A stretch of DNA of 36,333 nucleotides. Origin: a bacterium. Lineage in GTDB: Bacteria > SZUA-79 > Acidulodesulfobacterales > Acidulodesulfobacteraceae. Both the position numbers and the translations under genes were made by a program. The stretch lies in assembly GCA_021850985.1 (NCBI GenBank), contig JAJZJX010000019.1, positions 1 through 36,333 on the forward strand, given 5' to 3'. Shown here one piece after another: positions 18,334 through 26,840 of this stretch. Positions within the stretch are counted from its first letter, which is position 1. The number at the start of each line of letters is the position of its first letter. The notes under the pieces were generated by a model that did not search any database, was not told the origin of the DNA, and saw only the letters and a program-made list of their open reading frames with translations.

Positions 18334-18420
18334 GGAAAAGGTGTCAGATTAATTTTCCGCAACCAAATTTTATTTTAATTGATATTTACGTATGCGGAAA
18401 ATTAATCTGACACCTTTTCC
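18334..18420. repeat. 28-bp perfect inverted repeat upstream of argB (family 2)
   Basis: Perfect 28-base arms at 18334-18361 and 18393-18420 (GGAAAAGGTGTCAG... and ...CTGACACCTTTTCC) enclose a 31-base AT-rich loop. It fills most of the hslU-argB gap and ends 3 bases before the argB GTG. As RNA it would fold into a very stable stem directly in front of the argB start. A degenerate version of one arm is at 27911-27938. Such long perfect arms suggest a recent insertion of a miniature mobile element or REPIN-like unit; no transposase gene is present here. Confidence 0.85.
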
Positions 18421-18432
18421 TCATACTATATC

Positions 18433-18461
18433 ACGGGGATAGAATTCAATTCTATCCCCGT
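18433..18461. repeat. 29-base intergenic palindrome, family 1, copy B
   Basis: A perfect palindrome around a single central C: ACGGGGATAGAATT-C-AATTCTATCCCCGT. It lies 13 bases after the hslU stop codon. Compared with copy A at 9697-9725, a C-G pair in the stem has become T-A, so both sides changed together and pairing was kept. The flanking CACAA is shared. Confidence 0.85.
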
Positions 18462-18474
18462 CACAAATTAGACA

Positions 18475-19929
18475 CTAAAGAATATATCTTGAAAGATCTT
18501 CGTCTTTAATTATTTCTTTCAATCTTTCGTCTATGTAGTCTTTATTTATTAAAACTTTTTTTGCTTTCCCGTACGGAGCTTCAAAAGATACGTCTTCCAT
18601 AATTTTTTCAAGTATAGTATGCAGTCTTCTTGCTCCGATGTTTTCCGTTTTAAGATTGACTTCCTCGGCAATTTCCGCAATTCTTTCTATGCCGTCTTCG
18701 GCAAAGTTTAAAGCGACGTTTTCGGTTTTAAGAAGTTCTATATACTGTTTAATCAAAGCTCCTTTAGGCTCGGTTAATATACGGACGAACTCTTTTTTAG
18801 ACAAAGAATCCATCTCGACCCTGATAGGAAATCTGCCTTGAAGTTCGGGAATTAAATCGGAAGGCTTCGATACGTGAAAAGCGCCTGCGGCTATAAATAA
18901 AATATGGTCGGTTTTAACGACACCGTATTTAGTCATTACGTTTGAACCTTCTATAATAGGCAGTAAATCCCTCTGAACGCCTTCTCTCGAAACGTCCGGA
19001 CCATATGATTTTTCCCTCGAAGCAATTTTGTCTATCTCGTCGATAAATATCAGTCCGGAATTTTCAACCCTTTGAATAGCATTCTTTACGACCTTGTCGT
19101 TATCGACAAGTCTTTCGCTTTCTTCGCGGACCAATATATCGAAAGCCTCCGAAACCCTAACTTTTTCTAATTTTTTCTGTTTCGGAAAAATATTAGAAAA
19201 AATATCCTTAAAGTCCTGCCCGATATCGTCCATTCCGGACTGGGAAAATATTTCTATAACCGGAATAGGCGCTTTATTAGAAGATTTAACCTCCATTTCT
19301 ACAAATCTGTCGTTTAATTTTCCTTCTAAAAACATTTTTCTGAATTTTTCTCTTGTATTATAATAGCTGTCCTTATCAGATTCGTCTTTTATGCCGCCTT
19401 TTACCGCTCCGTTCTTTTTAGCCGTCTGCGGAGGACGCGGAATTAAAATATCCAGAAGAAGCTCTTCGGCGTTTTGCTTGGCTTTATCGATAACCTGTTC
19501 GGTTTCTTTAGTCTTTTCGTTTATAAAAGCGGTCTCCACGAGATCTCTTACCATAGATTCGACGTCCCTGCCCATATATCCTACTTCCGTGAATTTAGAA
19601 GCTTCGACTTTTATAAAAGGAGAATCGGAAAGTTTTGCTATGCGCCTTGCTATTTCGGTTTTTCCGACGCCCGTAGGTCCTATGAGCAAAATATTTTTAG
19701 GAACTATATCGTCCCTTATTTCATCCGGAACGTTATTTCTTCTAAAACGCGTCCTTAAGGCTATAGCAACCGATTTTTTTGCTTTGTCCTGCCCTATAAC
19801 GTATTTATCGAGTTCTTTAATTATTTCTTTAGGCGTCATAAAATCTATTTTTAATAATGTATTCGTCTCGCCTTTGCCGTTAATATCTTTAACTTTGATG
19901 TCTTTGCCTGATTGTATTTTTTTTGCCAT
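18475..19929 (-). CDS. hslU: ATP-dependent protease ATPase subunit HslU
   Basis: HslU is the AAA+ unfoldase of the HslUV protease and feeds substrates to HslV. The 484 residues have Walker A GPTGVGKT (84-91), Walker [10 protein letters not shown] after a long I domain, and a sensor region near [11 protein letters not shown]. The C-terminus LSRYIL is the known tail that docks in HslV pockets and activates it. It is longer than E. coli HslU (443): about 27 residues precede the usual MTPKEI start, and the I domain is enlarged with a charged, glycine-containing stretch. The ATG at 19929 is 7 bases after hslV and has GAGGAG upstream. An internal ATG at codon 31 matches the standard N-terminus but lacks a ribosome site. 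Confidence 0.97.
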   Translation of the reverse strand: MAKKIQSGKDIKVKDINGKGETNTLLKIDFMTPKEIIKELDKYVIGQDKAKKSVAIALRTRFRRNNVPDEIRDDIVPKNILLIGPTGVGKTEIARRIAKLSDSPFIKVEASKFTEVGYMGRDVESMVRDLVETAFINEKTKETEQVIDKAKQNAEELLLDILIPRPPQTAKKNGAVKGGIKDESDKDSYYNTREKFRKMFLEGKLNDRFVEMEVKSSNKAPIPVIEIFSQSGMDDIGQDFKDIFSNIFPKQKKLEKVRVSEAFDILVREESERLVDNDKVVKNAIQRVENSGLIFIDEIDKIASREKSYGPDVSREGVQRDLLPIIEGSNVMTKYGVVKTDHILFIAAGAFHVSKPSDLIPELQGRFPIRVEMDSLSKKEFVRILTEPKGALIKQYIELLKTENVALNFAEDGIERIAEIAEEVNLKTENIGARRLHTILEKIMEDVSFEAPYGKAKKVLINKDYIDERLKEIIKDEDLSRYIL

Positions 19930-19936
19930 ATCTATG

Positions 19937-20491
19937 CTATAACTCCTCTATTATTATATTTTCGTTTGTGTATATACATATGCGCGCCGCCGTTTTCATA
20001 GAAAATTCGGCAATCTCTTTTGCGCTCAAATCTGTCTTTTCAAGCAAGCCTAAAGCGCAAGCCAGAGCGTAAGGCGCGCCCGACCCTATAGAAAGCGCGT
20101 CTTCGTCCGGTTCTATAACGTCTCCGGCTCCCGACAGAACAAATGAATCGGTTTTATCGACGACAATCATCATAGCTTCCAGCCGCCTTAATATTTTGTC
20201 CGTTCTCCAGTCTTTAGCAAGTTCTACGCTTGCTCTTTTCACGCTCCCGTTGTATTTGGAAAGTTTTTCTTCCATTTTTTCAAACAGCGTAAACGCATCG
20301 GCGGTAGCTCCGGCAAATCCGGCTATTACTTTATCGTTATAAAGCCGCCTGACTTTTCTTGCGTTATGCTTCATAACCGTATTGCCGAGCGTAACCTGTC
20401 CGTCGCCGGCAACGACGACTTTCCCCTTGCGTCTTACGCTTATTATAGTAGTCCCGAGAAGTTTTATCCCTTCGTTATTTCCGTTATCCAT
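19937..20491 (-). CDS. hslV: ATP-dependent protease subunit HslV with a propeptide
   Basis: HslV is the proteasome-like peptidase of the HslUV complex, an N-terminal threonine hydrolase forming two stacked hexamers. The conserved core [20 protein letters not shown] begins at T14, so 13 residues must be removed to expose the nucleophile; in E. coli only the initiator methionine precedes it. No alternative ATG, GTG or TTG lies between the annotated ATG and T14, and a GGGAG ribosome site stands about 10 bases before the ATG, so the leader seems real. HslV leaders are known in other bacteria. hslU follows at 7 bases and xerC precedes by 45 bases, the common xerC-hslV-hslU order. Confidence 0.96.
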   Translation of the reverse strand: MDNGNNEGIKLLGTTIISVRRKGKVVVAGDGQVTLGNTVMKHNARKVRRLYNDKVIAGFAGATADAFTLFEKMEEKLSKYNGSVKRASVELAKDWRTDKILRRLEAMMIVVDKTDSFVLSGAGDVIEPDEDALSIGSGAPYALACALGLLEKTDLSAKEIAEFSMKTAARICIYTNENIIIEEL

Positions 20492-20536
20492 TAATTTATA
20501 TCTCCCGTATTTAATTAATTAATAATCCTAACCGGT

Positions 20537-21523
20537 TTATTTTCCTGAAAGCGGGTGCGCCTTATTGTAAACGTCTATAAGTTTTTTAATGCTTAAATGT
20601 GTATATTTTTCGGTGGTCGATAGATTTGAATGTCCTAGCATATCCTGAATAGACCTTAAATCGGCTCCATTATCCAAAAGATTGGTAGCGAAAGAATGTC
20701 TTAAGCCGTGCGGAGAAATATTTTTAAACTGGCCGGTTATAAGCATAGACTCTTTAACTATTCTGTGAACCGTTCTTCTGTTCAAATGCATCCCTTTTTT
20801 GTTAATGATTATATATCCTTCTTTCGGCGTCAAACCTATCGCCGATAAATAATGCATCCAAGCCTTAATTTTTTTGGCGGTAATATCCGTAAGAGGAACT
20901 ATCCTGTGCTTGGAGCCTTTTCCGAAAATTTTTACGTAACGGCTTTCTTTTTCAATCTCTATATCGGAAATCTTTACTGAAACGAGCTCGCTGACCCTTA
21001 ATCCGCTGCCGTATAGAAATTCTAATATTAAATCGTTTCTTAACGCTTCAAAATATTTTGACGCTTCCCGCGCTTCCCGACTGGCCGAAATATGCGCATT
21101 TAAAGCATATCCTTTAATTGCTTCCAGCTTATCTTTTTTTAATTTCAGATCCAAATAATTATTTAATAAAAAATCGGCTTCCTTCGCCGTCAAAAAAAAC
21201 GGCAGTTTTTTTTCAGTTTTCGGCAAATCCAATAAAAAAGCAGGATTTTGTTTGATTATATGTTTCTTTTCCAAGAAATTAAAATACGACTTTATCGATT
21301 CTATTTTTCTGGCAAGGCTGGTTTTTTTCAAGTTTCCGTAAATTTTGCTTAAATAGCCTTTTATCTCGAATTCAGTAACGTCTTCTATGGAATCGATCGA
21401 CGTTTCTTCGCGCAAGTATTTGATAAAGCTTCTTACATCCGCCGAATAAGCCGCCAATGTGTTATAGGAACTATTTTTTTCAAGACCTATATTATCCTTA
21501 AAATCTTTTAAAAAATCTTCCAT
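20537..21523 (-). CDS. xerC: Tyrosine recombinase XerC
   Basis: XerC with XerD resolves chromosome dimers at dif. The 328-residue protein has an N-terminal SAM-like core-binding domain (about 1-100) and a catalytic domain with R176 in GSGLRVSEL, K202 in GKGSKHR, H272 and R275 in PHGLRHSF, H298 in LGHSN and the nucleophile Y307 in TTEKYTH. It is some 25-30 residues longer than usual, with the excess at about 125-162 just before the first catalytic arginine, rich in A, K and E. It precedes hslV, as in many bacteria (codV-clpQ in Bacillus), which favours XerC over XerD or an integrase. Confidence 0.9.
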   Translation of the reverse strand: MEDFLKDFKDNIGLEKNSSYNTLAAYSADVRSFIKYLREETSIDSIEDVTEFEIKGYLSKIYGNLKKTSLARKIESIKSYFNFLEKKHIIKQNPAFLLDLPKTEKKLPFFLTAKEADFLLNNYLDLKLKKDKLEAIKGYALNAHISASREAREASKYFEALRNDLILEFLYGSGLRVSELVSVKISDIEIEKESRYVKIFGKGSKHRIVPLTDITAKKIKAWMHYLSAIGLTPKEGYIIINKKGMHLNRRTVHRIVKESMLITGQFKNISPHGLRHSFATNLLDNGADLRSIQDMLGHSNLSTTEKYTHLSIKKLIDVYNKAHPLSGK

Positions 21524-21621
21524 AAGCCTTTATTATTATAAAAATTTATTAAAAAATTATATTATATCACAATCGGAATATAAAATAATACAATTTTAAA
21601 GGAGATTAATAACGCCGAAAA

Positions 21622-22467
21622 TCAAATTAATCTGTAAGTAAGAACGAAAGCGCCGAAAATTATGCAGTAAAAGGCAAAAGGATAAAGAGCGTTAATTTCG
21701 TATTTGTTAAAATATTTCATAAGTGCGTAAACGCTCAAATATGCCGCTATGCCGGCAACCAAGCCGCTTATTAAAGAAACTGCGGTAAAATGAAGCATAT
21801 GCAGTTTGAGCATTTTCGGTACTTCAAGAAGTCCGGCAGCAAGAATTATAGGCGTCGCGAGAAGAAACGAAAATCTTGCGGCATATTCATGCCTAAAACC
21901 GAGATAAAGAGCTGCAACCATGGTTATGGCGGAACGGGATATGCCGGGGATTAGCGCAAAAGACTGAAATACTCCTATGATAAGAGCGGCGGTAACCGTC
22001 ATATCGGAAATCTTTGCTATGCCCTGTTTCTTTCTGCGTTTCTCGCCAAGATATAAAATTACGCCGTTAACCATAAGAAATGCCGCTGCTACCGACGTTA
22101 TGCCGAACAGTTTTTTTAACTTATGGACGAACAGAAGCCCTATGAGTCCGGCCGGTATCGTGGCAAGCGCAAGCAGGTATAATGTTTTGGAATCTTCGTT
22201 TATATTAAGGTTTTTGCTTTTTATGCCTGCAAAAAAACCTTTGAATAAATTAATCCAGTCTTTATAGAAATATATAAGAAGCGCTAACGCCGTTCCAAGA
22301 TGAAGCACCACGAGGAAAGGCAAAAAGCCTTCCGACTGCCTGTTAATTTTCCATCCTAAAATAGAGGGGATTATAACCCCGTGAGCAAGGCTCGAAACAG
22401 GGAAAAGTTCCGTAACCCCTTGAAGAATAGCTAAAATTACGGCATGAAAAAAGGAAAGATGTATCAT
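21622..22467 (-). CDS. uppP: Undecaprenyl-diphosphatase UppP (BacA family)
   Basis: UppP removes a phosphate from undecaprenyl diphosphate at the outer face of the inner membrane, recycling the carrier for peptidoglycan and polysaccharide. The 281 residues are mostly membrane helices. The active-site region reads QGVTELFPVSSLAH (16-29): Q16 and E20 satisfy the (E/Q)xxxE motif and H29 is the catalytic histidine; PGISRSAIT is the second conserved motif. SSLAH in place of the usual SSTGH marks a divergent subgroup. A soluble loop near 73-90 is charged. The gene begins the minus-strand run, with xerC 98 bases downstream, and faces a plus-strand gene across a 204-base promoter region. Confidence 0.92.
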   Translation of the reverse strand: MIHLSFFHAVILAILQGVTELFPVSSLAHGVIIPSILGWKINRQSEGFLPFLVVLHLGTALALLIYFYKDWINLFKGFFAGIKSKNLNINEDSKTLYLLALATIPAGLIGLLFVHKLKKLFGITSVAAAFLMVNGVILYLGEKRRKKQGIAKISDMTVTAALIIGVFQSFALIPGISRSAITMVAALYLGFRHEYAARFSFLLATPIILAAGLLEVPKMLKLHMLHFTAVSLISGLVAGIAAYLSVYALMKYFNKYEINALYPFAFYCIIFGAFVLTYRLI

Positions 22468-22519
22468 ATTAACTCTGCCTCCGGCTGATTTTTACGATAA
22501 AAAAATAATTTTACATTTT

Positions 22520-22548
22520 ATTTAATATAATTTGCCGTAAAATGTCAA
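22520..22548 (-). promoter_or_regulatory. Candidate sigma-70 promoter for uppP
   Basis: On the minus strand a perfect -35 TTGACA (22548-22543) is followed after 17 bases by TTAAAT (22525-22520), a 4/6 match to the -10 consensus. It would start transcription some 45 bases before the uppP ATG. In such AT-rich sequence -10 matches are frequent, so the -35 is the stronger part. Confidence 0.45.
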
Positions 22549-22581
22549 TAAAAATAAGGTAAATATGCAATACCGTTTCGT

Positions 22582-22611
22582 TTGACGGTGTCTCTGATTA
22601 TGGTGTATAAT
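22582..22611 (+). promoter_or_regulatory. Sigma-70 promoter for the FAH/transporter pair
   Basis: TTGACG (22582-22587), an 18-base spacer and a perfect TATAAT (22606-22611) lie 61 bases before the ATG at 22672. It is back to back with the candidate uppP promoter. A GAGGG ribosome site (22661-22665) with 6-base spacing follows. Confidence 0.65.
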
Positions 22612-22671
22612 GAAATTAATAAAATTGACAATAGCATATTATTTAATTAATTTTTAAACAGAGGGCTGCTA

Positions 22672-23457
22672 ATGAAATTCGGAAGATTCAGGCATAAAAC
22701 CGGAGAAATGAGAGAATATTTCGGAACGCTTTCTACGGATAAAGATAAATCATTTATTAACATTATAGAAGAATTTAACTTCGGCGAAGATTTAAAATAT
22801 CAATATACCGGCAAACAGTATGAATTAGACGAACTTGAATTTCTGCCGCCCATTCATCCTACGAAAATTGTAGCGGTAGGATTAAATTATAAAGACCACG
22901 CCGCGGAAATGCAGGTAAATCTGCCCGACGAACCCCTGCTTTTTATGAAACCTACTTCAAGCATTATCCCGCATCTTGGAACTATAGTAAGACCGGAGGT
23001 TTCAAAAAAAGTGGACTACGAATCGGAACTGGCTGTAGTAATAGGCAAAACGGCAAAAAACATAAAAAAAGAAACGGCCGCCGATTATATTTTCGGCTAC
23101 ACCTGTTTGAACGACGTAACGGCAAGAGATTTACAGGCAAAAGACATTCAATATACAAGGTCTAAAAGTTTTGATACTTTTGCGCCTATAGGACCATATA
23201 TAGAAACCGAAATAGAAAATCCTTCAAATCTTCAAATTAAAGGCTATTTAAATGGAGAATTAAAACAAACTTCAAATACTTCGAACCTAATTTTTAATCC
23301 GTTTGAATTAGTTGAATTTATCTCAAGCATTATGACGCTTTTCCCCGGAGATATAATTTCTACGGGAACTCCTTCAGGCGTCGGAAGTTTGAATAAAGGC
23401 GATATTTTTGAAATAGAAATAGAAAATATCGGCAAGTTAAAAAACTTCGTAGAATAA
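22672..23457 (+). CDS. Fumarylacetoacetate hydrolase family protein
   Basis: This family cleaves or decarboxylates small 2-oxo acids such as acylpyruvates, oxaloacetate and hydroxyhepta-dienedioate. The 261 residues have a short N-terminal domain and the conserved FAH core. VGLNYKDHAAEM begins the core, the metal ligands are E117 and E119 in DYESEL and D148 in LNDVTARD, with K165 in KSFDTFAPIGP and the C-terminal PGDIISTGTPSGVG. All catalytic features are present. The promoter and ribosome site are good. It is followed 17 bases later by a DHA2 transporter, probably in one transcript. The specific substrate cannot be told; acylpyruvase or oxaloacetate decarboxylase activity is common for short members. 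Confidence 0.85.
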   Translation: MKFGRFRHKTGEMREYFGTLSTDKDKSFINIIEEFNFGEDLKYQYTGKQYELDELEFLPPIHPTKIVAVGLNYKDHAAEMQVNLPDEPLLFMKPTSSIIPHLGTIVRPEVSKKVDYESELAVVIGKTAKNIKKETAADYIFGYTCLNDVTARDLQAKDIQYTRSKSFDTFAPIGPYIETEIENPSNLQIKGYLNGELKQTSNTSNLIFNPFELVEFISSIMTLFPGDIISTGTPSGVGSLNKGDIFEIEIENIGKLKNFVE

Positions 23458-23474
23458 ATATAATCTAAAGATAA

Positions 23475-25022
23475 ATGAATAAAATATCGGAACACCGGCT
23501 TTATAAATGGCTCGTTCTTTCAATAGCCGTTACGGCATCTTTTATGGCCATATTGGACATAAACATAGTCATAGTCGCTCTTCCCAAGATGATGTCCCAC
23601 TTCGGCGTTAACGTAATAACTATAGACTGGGTCATTATAGCCTATACCATAACATACTCCATAATTATTCTTCTTACCAGTTTTTCAAGCAAAAAATACG
23701 GCCTTAAAATTCCTTTTGCGGTTTCTATAGTTTTCTTTTTAATAGGTTCGGCATTCTGCGGATTTGCCCCATCGTACAGAATAATGATAATATTCAGGAT
23801 AATTCAGGCGGTAGGAGGTGCCGGACTTATTCCGATATCGGTAAATCTTATAGCTAAATATTTTAAAAGCAACGAAAGAGGTACGGCTATGGGAATATGG
23901 ACCATAGGCATAATGGTGGCGCCTGCTCTCGGCCCGATAATAGGCGGATATTTCGTGGATTACGTGGATTGGAGAATGATATTTTATTTTAACGTTCCCA
24001 TAGGAATAATGCTTTTTTTAGGCACTTTAATTTTATTGGAAAACGATATACCGGAAAAACCTTTTGCTAAAAAGTTTGATTTTATCGGCTTTTTTCTGAT
24101 AGCTATATGCCTTGGAACACTTTTATACGTACTTAACGAAGGACAGACGCTTGAGTGGGATTCGCCGATAATAAGGCTTAACGAACTTATAAGCGCGGCA
24201 TCTTTTATACTTTTTATTATCGTCGAAATTTTTTCAAAAAAACACTTAATGGATTATTCGCTTTTTAAAAATAGAAATTTCGTTGCCGGAAATTTAGTAA
24301 ACATGATAAGGGCGGGTGGAATATTCAGCACTATGTTTCTTCTGCCTATATTCATAGAAAATATACTTAATTATAACGCTATGCATGCGGGTTTTTTAAT
24401 GGCTCCTTTTGCAATAGCGGTTGCGGTTGCCTCTCCTATAGCGGGAAAAATTTCCGATAAATACGGACCGAAATATTTAATGCTTGCCGGCATGCTGATT
24501 TTTGCGTCGGCAAATTTTTTGCTCGGCAGTATTTCTCTGCACACTTCGATTCCGTTTCTTATTAATAACCAGTTTTTGCGCGGCATAGGAGTGGGACTTA
24601 TCAACGCCCCCGTTATGATGACCGTAATAAATTCTGCAAAATTTGAACAGATACCCGACGCTTCGGCATTGTATAATGTTTTATTTCAGATAGGAGCTTC
24701 TTTCGGTATAGCGTGGTCGGGGGAAGAGCTTGCCGTAAGGCAGATTTACCATTTAAATCAGTATGCCAGAGATATAAATTATAATTTTAGCAAATATCAC
24801 GGCGTAATAAATTTTTTAAACGGAGATTTAATAAGCAGGGGGACGTCCGTCGTCAGGACGATAATTTATCCGTCTAATTCGGTTAAAGTTTTTGACTATA
24901 TGATAAGCGAATTTTCTTTAATAGGAGCTTACGGAGACGTCTTTATCGCGCTCGGCTATCTTTGTGTAATCGGCGGAATTGCAGCTATCGGCGTAAAAAA
25001 TATAAAAATTAAAAAACATTAA
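23475..25022 (+). CDS. DHA2-family (EmrB/QacA-type) MFS transporter
   Basis: A 515-residue integral membrane protein with about 14 predicted helices, the mark of the DHA2 drug:proton antiporter family. The first helix carries LDINIVIVALPKM (D28), the DHA2 motif D1. The motif C region in helix 5 reads APALGPIIGG, as in antiporters, and motif A is altered to SSKKYGLK. A hydrophilic loop of about 60 residues separates the last two helices, as in EmrB. EmrB normally works with a membrane-fusion partner EmrA, and none is encoded nearby. It follows the FAH gene by 17 bases with a weak ribosome site, so translation may depend on the upstream gene. Substrate unknown. Confidence 0.85.
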   Translation: MNKISEHRLYKWLVLSIAVTASFMAILDINIVIVALPKMMSHFGVNVITIDWVIIAYTITYSIIILLTSFSSKKYGLKIPFAVSIVFFLIGSAFCGFAPSYRIMIIFRIIQAVGGAGLIPISVNLIAKYFKSNERGTAMGIWTIGIMVAPALGPIIGGYFVDYVDWRMIFYFNVPIGIMLFLGTLILLENDIPEKPFAKKFDFIGFFLIAICLGTLLYVLNEGQTLEWDSPIIRLNELISAASFILFIIVEIFSKKHLMDYSLFKNRNFVAGNLVNMIRAGGIFSTMFLLPIFIENILNYNAMHAGFLMAPFAIAVAVASPIAGKISDKYGPKYLMLAGMLIFASANFLLGSISLHTSIPFLINNQFLRGIGVGLINAPVMMTVINSAKFEQIPDASALYNVLFQIGASFGIAWSGEELAVRQIYHLNQYARDINYNFSKYHGVINFLNGDLISRGTSVVRTIIYPSNSVKVFDYMISEFSLIGAYGDVFIALGYLCVIGGIAAIGVKNIKIKKH

Positions 25023-25027
25023 ATATA

Positions 25028-25061
25028 TTGATTTAATAAAACAATTGTAATAATATATAAT
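25028..25061 (+). promoter_or_regulatory. Candidate promoter for the glucan phosphorylase
   Basis: TTGATT (25028-25033) with a 17-base spacer to TAATAT (25051-25056), overlapping a perfect TATAAT at 25056-25061. It lies in the 86-base gap after the transporter gene. The ribosome site GGAG (25095-25098) is 10 bases before the ATG. The region is nearly all A and T, so the match is only suggestive. Confidence 0.35.
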
Positions 25062-25108
25062 GCAAAATAGATTATATAAAAAAAATATATAACCGGAGAA
25101 ATACTATT

Positions 25109-26833
25109 ATGATAGCATATTTCGTTATGGAGTGCGGCGTGGACAGCAGGATCCCCACATACAGCGGCGGACTCGGAATTCTTGCCGGGGATACGCTGCA
25201 AAGTTTTGCCGACCTTGAAGTTCCTGCGGTATGTATTACTTTGTTATGGAAGAACGGTTTTATAAGCCAGAAATTGTCTAACGACGGCGGTCAAATGGAC
25301 TCTTTTCAGGAATGGGATATCGAAAAATATATGCAGCCTACAAACGTAAAAATAAAAATTCCTATAGGAGGCAAAGACGTAACGATAACCGCTTTTAAAT
25401 ACGTAGTAGAATCTACTAAAGGAAATAACGAAATTGATGCGTATTTTTTGACGCCGGACACCCCCGAAAACGACCCTGAAACAAGAAAATTATGCGACCG
25501 GCTGTACATAGAAGGCGGACTGACGAGGCTAAAACAGGAAATAATCCTCGGAATAGGCGGATACGAAATGTTAAAAGCATTAAATTATAAACCTTTTCTT
25601 TACCATATAAACGAAAGCCATTCCGCACTGTTAATAGCCGGACTTATGAAAGATATGGACGATTTAAACAGGGTAAAGGCAAGGGTCGTATTTACGACGC
25701 ATACGCCGATTCCAGCCGCATTCGACAGATTTCCGATAAACGACGTAAAGGAAATGCTTTCGGATTACTGCGGAGAAAAAGTTTTTGACGATATTTACAG
25801 AGAAAACCTTGAAGAAAAAGACGAATTAAACCTGTCCTGGCTCGCTATTAAAAATGCTAAAAACGTAGTAGCGGTCTCAAGAAAGCATAAGTATGTTTCC
25901 GAGCAGATATTCGAAGGGTACAAATTAAAATACGTAACAAACGGAATACATCACGTCAAATGGGCTTCTCCTCACCATAAAATGCTATATACAAAATATA
26001 TTAAAGGATGGGAAGAAGACCCGGATCTGCTAAGGGGTGCGGCTTGCATTCCCGACGGCGACTTTGCGCAGACACATATTTTATGCAAAGAAACGCTGAT
26101 CGAAATGATAAATTCCGAAACCGATTCTTCATTTGTACCTGCAGATTTTACCATTGCTATGGCTAAAAGAATAACTCATTACAAAAGAAATAACCTTATA
26201 CTTTCAAATTCGGACAAATTAATCGATATTGCCGAGAAAAAAGGCAATATTCAGCTTATTTTTGCAGGCAAAACACATCCTGCGGATACGGATGGACTTG
26301 CAATGATAAAATCCATTCACGATACGGCAAAATATATTGCATCAAAAACTAAAAAAATAAAAATAGCTTTCTTGGAAAATTATAATATTCATAAAGCTAA
26401 TATAATACTTGCCGGAACGGATTTATGGCTTAACAACCCGACAAGACCGCTTGAAGCGTCAGGAACGAGCGGAATGAAGGCATCTCTTAACGGCGTCCCA
26501 AATTTCAGCGTATTAGACGGCTGGTGGCTCGAAGCTTGCATAGAGGGGATTAACGGCTGGAGCATCGGCCCGAAATCGGTATGGACGGATCTGAGTTATT
26601 CCGACGATATGGAGGATTTAAACGATATTTACGGAAAATTAGAATTTAATATATTAGATTTATATTATAAAAACTATTCTGACTATTTAAAAATAATGAA
26701 AATGGCTGTTTCTTCCATTGCGCCTCATTTTAATACGCACAGGATGGTTTCCGAATATGTTACCGATTTATATCTTACGGGGATAGTAATGTGCTATCTC
26801 GAAAAAGAAAAAGGCGGCGTCTGCGATATATAA
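25109..26833 (+). CDS. glgP: Alpha-glucan phosphorylase, short GT35 form
   Basis: This PLP enzyme phosphorolyses alpha-1,4-glucans to glucose 1-phosphate. The protein starts YFVMECGVDSRIPTYSGGLG with the glycine-rich GGLGILAGD at 20-28. HINESHSALL is at 167-176, and the PLP lysine is K457 in SGTSGMKASLNGV, followed by LDGWW. It has 574 residues, shorter than the 700-850 of classical GlgP, and belongs to the compact alpha-glucan phosphorylase group found in bacteria and archaea. No N-terminal DUF3417 extension is present. No glgA, glgB or glgC is close by. It converges on the alcohol dehydrogenase gene with 7 bases between the stop codons. The symbol is given at family level. Confidence 0.87.
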   Translation: MIAYFVMECGVDSRIPTYSGGLGILAGDTLQSFADLEVPAVCITLLWKNGFISQKLSNDGGQMDSFQEWDIEKYMQPTNVKIKIPIGGKDVTITAFKYVVESTKGNNEIDAYFLTPDTPENDPETRKLCDRLYIEGGLTRLKQEIILGIGGYEMLKALNYKPFLYHINESHSALLIAGLMKDMDDLNRVKARVVFTTHTPIPAAFDRFPINDVKEMLSDYCGEKVFDDIYRENLEEKDELNLSWLAIKNAKNVVAVSRKHKYVSEQIFEGYKLKYVTNGIHHVKWASPHHKMLYTKYIKGWEEDPDLLRGAACIPDGDFAQTHILCKETLIEMINSETDSSFVPADFTIAMAKRITHYKRNNLILSNSDKLIDIAEKKGNIQLIFAGKTHPADTDGLAMIKSIHDTAKYIASKTKKIKIAFLENYNIHKANIILAGTDLWLNNPTRPLEASGTSGMKASLNGVPNFSVLDGWWLEACIEGINGWSIGPKSVWTDLSYSDDMEDLNDIYGKLEFNILDLYYKNYSDYLKIMKMAVSSIAPHFNTHRMVSEYVTDLYLTGIVMCYLEKEKGGVCDI

Positions 26834-26840
26834 TCGGTTA

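Noticed and set aside
18433-18461. Palindrome behind hslU as an intrinsic terminator
   Set aside because: The stem is strong, but no run of T follows in either direction, and the same element recurs elsewhere as a repeat; it is listed as a repeat instead.
19391-19942. 183-codon plus-strand open frame opposite hslU
   Set aside because: It lies fully antisense to the strongly supported hslU gene, and its serine/isoleucine-rich translation shows no domain; it is a shadow of hslU codon composition.
22625-22653. TTGACA at 22625-22630 as the main promoter of the FAH gene
   Set aside because: The -10 at 17 bases (TAATTT) is poor, and transcription would begin at the ribosome site; the TTGACG-18-TATAAT pair upstream is better.
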